NCBI GenBank assembly: GCA_964455485.1
Contig: CAYVXT010000065.1
Span: 1-10,747, forward strand
Length of the DNA stretch: 10,747 nt
Direction: 5' to 3'
DNA from: CAYVXT01 sp964455485
GTDB taxonomy: Bacteria > Patescibacteriota > Minisyncoccia > Phycocordibacterales > WO2-35-19
Position 1 is the first letter of the stretch. Each line of letters starts with the position of its first letter. Under the pieces are notes generated by a model that saw nothing but the letters and a program-made list of their open reading frames with translations, was not told where the DNA came from and made no database searches. Shown one piece after another: positions 1-6,381 of the stretch. The position numbers were made by a program, and so were the translations under genes.

Positions 1-1697
1 ACTCTGCCGCAGAAGCTTTTGCAGCAACTAAGACTTGGACTCTATCTTCAGGAACGGGCAACAAAACTGTATATGTACAATTTAAAGATGCTGCAAACAA
101 CTGGTCAGGGGCATTTACAGATACTATTGTATACGACACAACCTTGCCAACAGTTTCTGGTGTGACTGTAACGAATATAAGTAGCAGCTCAGCTACAATA
201 AATTGGACAACGAATGAACAATCAAATTCCCAAATTGAGTATGGCCTAACTACTTCTTACGGAAATTCTTCTCCAATAGACAGTGCTTTAGTCACCACCC
301 ACTCTGTAACATTAAACGGATTAAATCCACAAACCCTGTACAATTACAGGATAAGAACTACTGACGCGGCAGGAAACCAACGAGTCGATACAAATCGCAC
401 ATTTACTACAGCCGCAGGAGCTTCTGACACAACAGCTCCTTCAACACCAACAGGTCTTACAGCTACCGCTCTTTCTTCATCACAAATACAACTAAACTGG
501 GTGGCTTCAACGGACAACGTTCTAGTAACTGGCTACAAAGTATTTAGAAATGGAAGCCAAGTGGCAACAACGAACCAAGTAGCATTTACAGATAGTTCTC
601 TTCTGCCAAATACTTTGTATAACTACAAGGTTTCGGCATATGATGCTGCAAACAACAATTCAACTCAATCAACAGAAGTAAGTACAACTACTAAAACTGA
701 CATTACTCCACCTCCTCCATCTGGAATGGTAGTAAAATATGTAAACACGGCATCGACTGCTGGAGGTGACGGTACTACAAATGGCACTACCGGTACTAAC
801 AGAGCTTATGCATCACTACTGGAAGCTATAAATTCCTTACCAAATGTTTTGACTTCACCCGTCACTATATATCTTGATGGAGCCGGTGGACCTGACATGA
901 ATCCAGTAAATCAACAACCATTCGACATGGTAACATCTGCTGAAAATTACTTACTTATTACAACAAACGCAAATAATAGAGCTAAAGCTCCGCATGACTC
1001 CGCAAGATATACACTTGTTGGAACAAACACAAACGTACTCTATAACAATATTCCTTCTCACATCAGAATTGATGGTGTTCAAATTCAGTTAAACATTACA
1101 AATGGAGGAAGTTATATTGGTATTAAAACAAGCAACGCCAATCAATCATCAACAAATATAGACAACAGGATCTCAAACTCTGTAGTACGATGCGTGCTAA
1201 GTAATGGTTCTGGTATAGGTATCACCACTCGATTCCCTGGCTCAGGCTCATCTGGAAATTCATACGTATTCAACAATGTTGTTTATGGATGCACAACAGC
1301 GTTTGATAATGACTATCCCGGAGCGCAATACATCAACAACACTTCCTTCAACAACACTTACGGTTATATAAGTGAGGTAAGTGGCTCAATGAAGGTAGTG
1401 AACTCGCTTTTTGCAAAAGGTCAGAAAGGTATGGTTGGCTTTATTGGTAACTTCGCATCAGGCTCAAACTACAACGCCGAAGATGATGGTAATGGTGCAC
1501 CCGGAGCAAACTCTAGATCAAATCAGATATTTAGTTTTGTAAATTCTGCTACTGGCGATGTACATCTTGCAACTTCTGATACAGGAGCAAAAGATCGTGG
1601 CGTATCAAATCCACTGTCAGGATTATTTAGTGATGATTTTGATGGAGATTTAAGATCAGGGATTTGGGATATCGGTGCCGATGAAGCTGGAATATAG
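1..1697 (+). CDS. FN3 / right-handed beta-helix surface protein, C-terminal part (5' end outside window)
   Basis: The frame is open from base 3 to the TAG at 1695-1697 (564 visible residues) and has no start of its own. A TTG at 144 is in frame but lies inside a continuous domain, so this is the 3' part of a longer gene. Visible order: end of an Ig-like repeat (1-47, with VYVQFKDAANNWS), a first FN3 domain (about 50-137), a second FN3 domain (about 145-231, with QLNW and YKVSAYDAA), a proline linker PPPPSG (236-241), then an Asn/Ser/Gly-rich region with the look of a right-handed parallel beta-helix (about 244-546). It closes with DGD, R and WDIGADE (547-561), a signature at the end of many secreted beta-helix proteins. 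No LPXTG and no C-terminal membrane segment are seen. Family knowledge suggests an extracellular adhesin or carbohydrate-binding protein; no catalytic residues can be assigned. It converges on the polysaccharide operon. Confidence 0.85.
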   Translation, partial: SAAEAFAATKTWTLSSGTGNKTVYVQFKDAANNWSGAFTDTIVYDTTLPTVSGVTVTNISSSSATINWTTNEQSNSQIEYGLTTSYGNSSPIDSALVTTHSVTLNGLNPQTLYNYRIRTTDAAGNQRVDTNRTFTTAAGASDTTAPSTPTGLTATALSSSQIQLNWVASTDNVLVTGYKVFRNGSQVATTNQVAFTDSSLLPNTLYNYKVSAYDAANNNSTQSTEVSTTTKTDITPPPPSGMVVKYVNTASTAGGDGTTNGTTGTNRAYASLLEAINSLPNVLTSPVTIYLDGAGGPDMNPVNQQPFDMVTSAENYLLITTNANNRAKAPHDSARYTLVGTNTNVLYNNIPSHIRIDGVQIQLNITNGGSYIGIKTSNANQSSTNIDNRISNSVVRCVLSNGSGIGITTRFPGSGSSGNSYVFNNVVYGCTTAFDNDYPGAQYINNTSFNNTYGYISEVSGSMKVVNSLFAKGQKGMVGFIGNFASGSNYNAEDDGNGAPGANSRSNQIFSFVNSATGDVHLATSDTGAKDRGVSNPLSGLFSDDFDGDLRSGIWDIGADEAGI

Positions 1698-1714
1698 CTT
1701 TTAAGTACGATCCG

Positions 1715-1747
1715 TATAAAAACCTCGCATTTAGCGAGGTTTTTATA
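1715..1747. terminator. Bidirectional rho-independent terminator between convergent genes
   Basis: A perfect 14-bp inverted repeat has arms at 1715-1728 and 1734-1747 and a 5-base loop (ATTTA). The core CCTCGC/GCGAGG is flanked by an A run on the left and a T run on the right, so a U-tract forms in both directions. It lies 17 bases after the TAG of the beta-helix gene and directly abuts the TAA (1748-1750) of the facing lectin-like gene, so it should end both transcripts. Confidence 0.93.
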
Positions 1748-2611
1748 TTAGAAATTTTCAACTCTAAAATTCCTAAAGCTGAAATCGAAAAAATCCCCTC
1801 TTACTCCAACATAACCACTAGATAATATGTTTGGTATTAAATTCAAACTACCAGAATCAACAGCTTCTGACACTTTAATCCATTCACCGTCCAAATTTTG
1901 ATCTGAATAAAGTGCGATTAGTACAGTATTATCGTTTCTTGTAATTATTTCGGCCTTAAGACCGAACCACACACCAATTGGTATTAAATTTGGATTTTTG
2001 TATCTATCGTACTCACCTTCAAAAATCTTATTCAGTGCCAAGGTGTAATAAACTCCGTTAAGTTTTTTCTTTATTACCGCATTACCATCTACTCTAATGC
2101 CTGCATAATATAAATTATCACCATCTTGATACCTAAGGAAGAATAAAACACCATTTGATTCATTTCTGTTTACACTGTCGCTTACATTGTATCTAGCCAA
2201 TTTAAACTCAGCTTGTTCGGAAAAGTTCCTCCATTGCTGTCTACTAACAAGACGAAAAATGTTTTGAGGGTAATACCCCTGGTCAGTATCTTTTGGATTG
2301 GATATAGCATATTTCAATCGCCATTTTTCAAATGACTTCATTTTATTGAAATTCGTTTTTGCAGAACCGTCAGAAATTTCTAGTTTTCCACCAGAGTCTA
2401 GCCACCAATACTTGCTTGAACTATCATCCATGTCTCCTGCTTCTTGTAATGTTCCAGGTTGATTGAAAGTGTATAAAAACACTTCCGGTCCAGTTGTCGT
2501 TGATACAGGTTCATTATTGTTGTTCATAATACTCGAGAACATTAAAAATCCTAAAATTGTAACTCCTACAAATTCTATTGCTGTTGCAAATCCAATCGAC
2601 AATTTGTTCAC
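1748..2611 (-). CDS. Membrane-anchored lectin-like (concanavalin A-like / DUF1080-like) protein
   Basis: This 287-residue protein is the third gene of the polysaccharide operon. The start is a GTG at 2611-2609; the next Met (residue 24) would cut into the hydrophobic segment, so GTG is preferred. Residues about 5-27 form one N-terminal membrane anchor or uncleaved signal; an Asn/Thr-rich linker follows. Residues about 60-287 are rich in beta-strand patterns, with RQQWRNFSEQAEFKL, a GVLFFLRYQDGDNLYYAGI stretch, KKKLNG and a closing GYVGVRGDFFDFSFRNFRV. This is the layout of LamG/DUF1080-type jelly-roll domains, which usually bind or sometimes cleave carbohydrate. No catalytic residues are identifiable, so binding is the safer reading. 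It starts 9 bases after the deacetylase stop with no Shine-Dalgarno sequence, and ends at the shared terminator. The domain resembles the C-terminus of the upstream deacetylase. Confidence 0.8.
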   Translation of the reverse strand: MNKLSIGFATAIEFVGVTILGFLMFSSIMNNNNEPVSTTTGPEVFLYTFNQPGTLQEAGDMDDSSSKYWWLDSGGKLEISDGSAKTNFNKMKSFEKWRLKYAISNPKDTDQGYYPQNIFRLVSRQQWRNFSEQAEFKLARYNVSDSVNRNESNGVLFFLRYQDGDNLYYAGIRVDGNAVIKKKLNGVYYTLALNKIFEGEYDRYKNPNLIPIGVWFGLKAEIITRNDNTVLIALYSDQNLDGEWIKVSEAVDSGSLNLIPNILSSGYVGVRGDFFDFSFRNFRVENF

Positions 2612-2620
2612 ATTATTATG

Positions 2621-4195
2621 TTACAAAGGCGATATGCTAATATTTGAAAATACCGCCTCAGCAGAACCTAGTCCACGATTCCAAACCTCGACACCAACAC
2701 CGCCTTTTGAGTGCATACCCACAGTTCTTGAAATAACCTCTTCTCCATCGATTAGGCAGGTTATTGTGTCACCTATAAATCTTGCGGATAAATTTATTTG
2801 CACATTTTTTGGCATTAACGCATTGACGGTTACCAAGTTTTTTGAAATACCATTATCTAACTCCTTGATCGAAACCTTATTGCTTTCGAAATTACAACCA
2901 AAATAGTTTTTATTATTTTCTCTCCGTCCGAACAAAACAACATTGCTTCCATTTATCAGTTTTACGTCACTAGAAAAGTCATAATCTTGCCAAAGGTATG
3001 ACCCATTGAGTAGTGCCGTAGCACCGCCTGTATTTTTTTTGGCTGTCAGGGTAAGTTCATTACCACCATTTACAGTACCCCAACTTTGTACCCACTCCAT
3101 ACCATATGATTCAGTTTTATATGGCAAATCTTTGACTAAACCAGAATTCAACATTGAAACTAAGTATTCCCCACTCCAATCCAATTGCGGTTCTATTCGT
3201 TTTACCATGAACTGATTATCACGTGGATAGTTAAAGGTTTCGCCTTCACCTTGCCAAACTTGATAAAATGTAAAGTTATAAATTTTCTTTAATTCACTTA
3301 AAAGTATTTCCTTTGATTGGGAATAGTTTATACTGCTCTGACCGTATTCACCAAAAGGAAGAGCAAACACAGTAATTTTTCTATCAAGAGTAGTTTCAAG
3401 CTCTGATTTGGATCGTGTCAAGTCATATTTAATCCTTTCTAAATATTCATCGTCAGTTTCGATCCGTTGCTCATTTTGAAGCCAAAGTTTGTTACCAAAG
3501 AAGTGCCCTGTATTACCATTGTCATCTACAAAGTACCAATCATGACTATCCCTGCCATGAGATTCCACAACCCATCTCGAACTTTGGTCCATATTTTTTA
3601 ATTCATACTCAGATAAATAGTAGGACGAATCTTCAGAGAGGTTTCCAATTGATTTTTTGGTTATTGCAAACATTACCGCGTTATACCCCAGATCTTTTAA
3701 AATAGGGTCAGCGGGATAAAACGAATCCTTTCTACCATCATCAAAAGTTAGTAAAAATGATTTTTTTCTTAACACTTCCTTACCATTCATAAAATTTTCA
3801 AACTGCTCGAGTGATATAGTCTCCCAACCATCATCACGTAAAGCTTTTAATTGCTCAAGTACAAGTTTATGTGATAATTGACCTTCACCTTCGCTTGGCA
3901 ACCCATGATATGTGACAACAGGAATCGACTTTGCTTCCTCAAATGGATCTATTTCTTTCTGAGATCCAAAATTTGAAAGTAAAGCGGCACTAACACCACG
4001 TTCCCTTATGTTTGCTGCAATTTTTTGAGATATAGTATATGAAATTTCCTCAACAAATCTTCTGGCATAAAGTTTTAATCCACTAGATACTTTGTATTTA
4101 TGATTCGCAACAAAACTTGACATTACTAGTATTATAAGTGTGCTACCAATAATCAATAGTTTTATGAGTTTATCTTTTGATTGATTGAAATACAT
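2621..4195 (-). CDS. Membrane-anchored NodB/PgaB-type polysaccharide deacetylase with C-terminal lectin-like domain
   Basis: This 524-residue protein has one N-terminal membrane segment (about 13-32), so the catalytic part should face outside. The carbohydrate esterase 4 (NodB) domain spans about 90-345. Motif 1 is TFDDG at 150-154 (D152 putative base, D153 metal ligand). Motif 2 is HGRDSH at 213-218, two histidines five residues apart as in PgaB rather than four as in classic NodB. Motif 3 is ALPFGEY at 278-284, close to the PgaB-type PYGE. VTYHG at 94-98 also fits PgaB/IcaB-like proteins. Residues about 365-524 form a beta-rich lectin-like domain (YLWQDYDFSSDVKL, GGVGVEVWN). The family removes N-acetyl groups from GlcNAc-type polymers using a divalent metal. 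It starts 10 bases after the glycosyltransferase stop, consistent with co-transcription. The exact substrate cannot be read from sequence. Confidence 0.9.
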   Translation of the reverse strand: MYFNQSKDKLIKLLIIGSTLIILVMSSFVANHKYKVSSGLKLYARRFVEEISYTISQKIAANIRERGVSAALLSNFGSQKEIDPFEEAKSIPVVTYHGLPSEGEGQLSHKLVLEQLKALRDDGWETISLEQFENFMNGKEVLRKKSFLLTFDDGRKDSFYPADPILKDLGYNAVMFAITKKSIGNLSEDSSYYLSEYELKNMDQSSRWVVESHGRDSHDWYFVDDNGNTGHFFGNKLWLQNEQRIETDDEYLERIKYDLTRSKSELETTLDRKITVFALPFGEYGQSSINYSQSKEILLSELKKIYNFTFYQVWQGEGETFNYPRDNQFMVKRIEPQLDWSGEYLVSMLNSGLVKDLPYKTESYGMEWVQSWGTVNGGNELTLTAKKNTGGATALLNGSYLWQDYDFSSDVKLINGSNVVLFGRRENNKNYFGCNFESNKVSIKELDNGISKNLVTVNALMPKNVQINLSARFIGDTITCLIDGEEVISRTVGMHSKGGVGVEVWNRGLGSAEAVFSNISISPL

Positions 4196-4205
4196 CGCAT
4201 TTGAG

Positions 4206-5504
4206 TTATCTGGTACCCCATCTTGTATCTGAAATTGTAAATCCTGCCCATGGTAACTGCCATATAAGTATCACAGTAGTGAACCAAAAAGCACCTACAG
4301 CAGGGATCCACTTTTTATCACCTACTTCGATTCGGTAATATATTCCGTGCAGCACAAGCATAAGCAATAAACCTGTTAAATAAACATAGGGAAACGAACC
4401 CTGCATAATAGGTTCGATAAACATGGCGCGAAAAAAAACTACAGGTGATATTAGAGCTAGAAAGACATAAGAATAAAAAAATACTGCTGCTCCAGGGCTT
4501 CTTTTCCATATGAATGAGCTTGCAATCAACGTCTCCCGAACCCAAGATTTTTTCCATCTTTGCTGCTGCTTCATATATTTTCTAAATGTATCAGGCACAA
4601 CAGTAACAGCTTTGGCCTCAGGTGAATATAATGCTTTGTATTTTCTAATAACAAAATTTGTTAATGAACGGTCATCGCCAAATGTACATTTTTTACCAAG
4701 AAATTTTTGATCGAGCCACTCATCAATAAACTCATTTAAATATTTCCTTCTATATGCACTACAACACCCCGGGCAACAAGTGACCATACCAAAGACTGAT
4801 TCAGCTGCCTTATATACTTTAAATGATATGTAATAACGTACAGACTGCATTCTGGTTAGTAGATTTGTATCGTAATTGTAAACATCAGTGTGTCCAGATA
4901 CTGCGCCAACCGATTCATCTTTAAAATACTTGACCAAATTTCTTACACAGTCCTTATCAATAAAACTATCGCTATCAACGAACACGACTATCTCACCCTT
5001 TGCTAATTTCACTCCCTCTGCCATTCCTTCTCGTTTTCCTCTATTCTGCTTCCAATCAATAACTAAAAATCTCTTAAATTTTGGAGCCAAAATGTCTCTT
5101 GCCGCTTGCATTTCATTTAGAGTGTTATCATCTGACCCATCATTTATTGCTATAACTTCCATTTTTTGATAAGGATAATTTGTATCACCAAATTGCATTA
5201 GAGTTTTTCTGATGTTGTCACCCTCATTTTTTGCAGGAACCACAAATGAGACAGTTGGCAAATAATCATAATCAATTGGCACAGACTTGTGAAAATAAGC
5301 CAGAATAAACCTTGAGAGAATATATGACGTAACTATAAAACTATAAATACCGAAAAATACATGGTCAGTTATGTATTGGAATGAAATCGCCTTAATAAGA
5401 AGAATGAGATAGACTACAAAGAAAAATAATGACCAAAGAGCTACACCTTTAGTAACAGGACGTACATCTAAACTAGTACTTTCCAAAGAAGTTGCATTTT
5501 GCAT
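4206..5504 (-). CDS. Processive family-2 glycosyltransferase, hyaluronan synthase/NodC/PgaC-like
   Basis: This 432-residue membrane protein should polymerise a polysaccharide from UDP-sugar at the cytoplasmic face and probably pass the chain through its own channel. Membrane segments lie at about 24-40 and 50-71 before the GT-A domain, and about 340-362, 372-390 and 400-423 after it. Visible motifs: VVPAKNE (88-94), NDGSDD (121-126, UDP binding), DSDS (177-180, the DxD metal site D177/D179), CCPGCCSAYRR (243-253, acceptor region), GDDRSLTN (276-283, catalytic Asp) and QQQRW (313-317, the QxxRW processivity motif). GDDRSLTN and QQQRWKKSWVRE resemble streptococcal hyaluronan synthase most, and the length (HasA is about 419) agrees. 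NodC and PgaC share the plan, so the polymer could be hyaluronan-like, chitin-like or poly-GlcNAc; the neighbouring deacetylase favours a GlcNAc-containing product. It is the first gene of the operon; the ATG has no Shine-Dalgarno sequence. Confidence 0.93.
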   Translation of the reverse strand: MQNATSLESTSLDVRPVTKGVALWSLFFFVVYLILLIKAISFQYITDHVFFGIYSFIVTSYILSRFILAYFHKSVPIDYDYLPTVSFVVPAKNEGDNIRKTLMQFGDTNYPYQKMEVIAINDGSDDNTLNEMQAARDILAPKFKRFLVIDWKQNRGKREGMAEGVKLAKGEIVVFVDSDSFIDKDCVRNLVKYFKDESVGAVSGHTDVYNYDTNLLTRMQSVRYYISFKVYKAAESVFGMVTCCPGCCSAYRRKYLNEFIDEWLDQKFLGKKCTFGDDRSLTNFVIRKYKALYSPEAKAVTVVPDTFRKYMKQQQRWKKSWVRETLIASSFIWKRSPGAAVFFYSYVFLALISPVVFFRAMFIEPIMQGSFPYVYLTGLLLMLVLHGIYYRIEVGDKKWIPAVGAFWFTTVILIWQLPWAGFTISDTRWGTR

Positions 5505-5516
5505 ATTGTAATCACA

Positions 5517-5522
5517 ATGATA
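5517..5522 (-). promoter_or_regulatory. Possible -10 element for the polysaccharide operon
   Basis: On the - strand a TATCAT hexamer, identical to the dnaB -10, lies 12 bases before the synthase ATG. It would give a leader of only about six bases. No convincing -35 is seen. A small inverted repeat (ATTGT, AATC, ACAAT; 5505-5518) sits between it and the ATG and could be an operator, or chance in AT-rich DNA. The promoter must fall in the short stretch between the terminator at 5545 and the ATG unless read-through drives the operon. Confidence 0.3.
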
Positions 5523-5544
5523 GTTTTGCCTAATTTATTAAACT

Positions 5545-5577
5545 AAAAGCCTCTGTAAGATAGAGTCTAACAGAGGC
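5545..5577 (-). terminator. Probable rho-independent terminator after the response regulator
   Basis: Arms GCCTCTGT (5549-5556) and ACAGAGGC (5570-5577) form a perfect 8-bp stem with a 13-base loop. In the - direction the stem is followed by UUUUAGUUU (5548 downward), a short U-tract. It lies about 50 bases past the response-regulator stop and upstream of the synthase operon, so it would separate the two transcripts. Confidence 0.6.
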
Positions 5578-5592
5578 ATTGTGAACCACACA

Positions 5593-5616
5593 TGAAGGTT
5601 TGTTTTCAAACCTTCA
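5593..5616 (-). other. Perfect hairpin just downstream of the response regulator
   Basis: TGAAGGTTTG (5593-5602) and CAAACCTTCA (5607-5616) form a perfect 10-bp stem around a 4-base loop, starting 9 bases after the response-regulator stop on the - strand. No U-tract follows in that direction, so it is more likely a 3'-end stabilising or processing hairpin, placed just before the terminator hairpin at 5545-5577. Confidence 0.6.
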
Positions 5617-5625
5617 AACTACTAT

Positions 5626-6300
5626 TTATTTTTTCAATCTATACCCTACACCACGCACCGTTTCTAAAATATCAAAATTTGAGTTTCCACCTAGCTTTTT
5701 TCTTAAATTTTTTACATGAACATCAACTACATTGCTAAAAGAATTATAATTAAAATCCCACAGATGACTCAATAATTCTTCACGATTTATGACTTTGTCA
5801 GGGTTCCGCATAAAATATTCAAGTAGCACAAATTCTTTCAATGTAAGAATGACTTCCTTATTATTTTTATAAACTTTTCGTGACGAAGAATCTAGTTGAA
5901 TGTCATCTAAAGTTAGAATGCCAGGCAAAGCATTTTTCGGTCGTCTAAATATGGCTTGAATTCGAGCACACAATTCTTCAAATACAAACGGTTTTGAAAT
6001 ATAATCATCTGCCCCAGTCAAAAGTAGATTTACTTTACTATCTACTTCACTTTTTGCTGTAAGTATTAAAATTGGAATCATAATCTTTCTCTCCCGAAGC
6101 ATCTTGGTAATTTCAATTCCATCCATGCCAGGCAACATGAGATCCAATATTACCAAGTCATAGTCAATATGGTTGAGAGCAAGCCTTTTGAAAGCTTTTT
6201 CACCATCCTCCATGGCATCTACTGCGTAGCCTTTTTTCATGAGACCTTCTTTCAAACTCTCTGACAGGTCTCTTTCGTCTTCGACAATTAGTATCCTCAT
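5626..6300 (-). CDS. OmpR/PhoB-family two-component response regulator
   Basis: This 224-residue protein is of normal length for the family. The receiver domain (1-118) keeps all key residues: acidic pocket E7/D8, phospho-acceptor D53 (in LVILDLMLPGMDG), T81, Y100 and K103 (SKP). After a short linker, a winged-helix DNA-binding domain (about 128-224) shows LTLKEFVLLEYF, the recognition-helix pattern VDVHVKNLRKKL (192-203) and the C-terminal hairpin TVRGVGYRL (214-222). Family knowledge: phosphorylation by a sensor kinase causes dimerisation and binding to direct-repeat sites. No histidine kinase is visible in the window, so the partner is elsewhere or absent. Its position between the glycosidase-like gene and the synthase operon suggests, but does not prove, control of the polysaccharide genes. 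The direct repeats upstream could be its own binding site. Confidence 0.95.
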   Translation of the reverse strand: MRILIVEDERDLSESLKEGLMKKGYAVDAMEDGEKAFKRLALNHIDYDLVILDLMLPGMDGIEITKMLRERKIMIPILILTAKSEVDSKVNLLLTGADDYISKPFVFEELCARIQAIFRRPKNALPGILTLDDIQLDSSSRKVYKNNKEVILTLKEFVLLEYFMRNPDKVINREELLSHLWDFNYNSFSNVVDVHVKNLRKKLGGNSNFDILETVRGVGYRLKK

Positions 6301-6306
6301 GGTTTA

Positions 6307-6312
6307 AATATA
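6307..6312 (-). promoter_or_regulatory. Proximal -10-like element of the response regulator (leaderless position)
   Basis: On the - strand TATATT is followed by exactly six bases (TAAACC) and then the ATG at 6300, the same spacing as for htpX, the GH18-like gene and dnaB. The -35 is weak; the best is TTATCA with a 19-base spacer, overlapping the downstream copy of the direct repeat. This is an alternative or addition to the extended -10 at 6348-6356. Confidence 0.4.
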
Positions 6313-6332
6313 TTAAGTTAATTAGCCTTTTT

Positions 6333-6372
6333 GATAAAGCTTCTATATTTATACCAAATGTAGATGAAGCTT
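6333..6372 (-). repeat. Direct repeat upstream of the response regulator, possible regulator box
   Basis: AAGCTTCATC (6372-6363) and AAGCTTTATC (6342-6333), read on the - strand, match at 9 of 10 bases and start 30 bases apart, close to three helical turns. Because AAGCTT is palindromic, the pair can also be read as an inverted repeat, TAAAGCTTC/GAAGCTTTA (6366-6374 and 6335-6343). The downstream copy lies near the -35 zone of the proximal promoter, and the distal -10 sits between the copies. OmpR-family proteins bind direct repeats, so autoregulation is plausible but unproven. Confidence 0.4.
6348..6356 (-). promoter_or_regulatory. Extended -10 promoter candidate of the response regulator
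   Basis: On the - strand TGGTATAAA is an extended -10 (TGn followed by TATAAA, five of six matches to consensus). It would start transcription about 40 bases upstream of the response-regulator ATG. The -35 is poor, which extended -10 promoters tolerate. It lies between the two copies of the AAGCTT direct repeat. Confidence 0.45.
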
Positions 6373-6381
6373 TAATGAAGA

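Noticed and set aside
144..146. TTG as the start of the beta-helix gene
   Set aside because: The frame is open upstream to the window edge and encodes an Ig-like repeat that runs smoothly into the first FN3 domain; there is no promoter or RBS at 144.
2463..2906. Open frame on the + strand across the lectin-like/deacetylase junction
   Set aside because: It lies antisense to two well-supported coding regions, has no family resemblance and no start signal.
6335..6374. Terminator between the GH18-like gene and the response regulator
   Set aside because: The 9-bp stem has a 22-base loop and no U-tract, and an extended -10 lies inside the loop; it is better read as a regulatory repeat.
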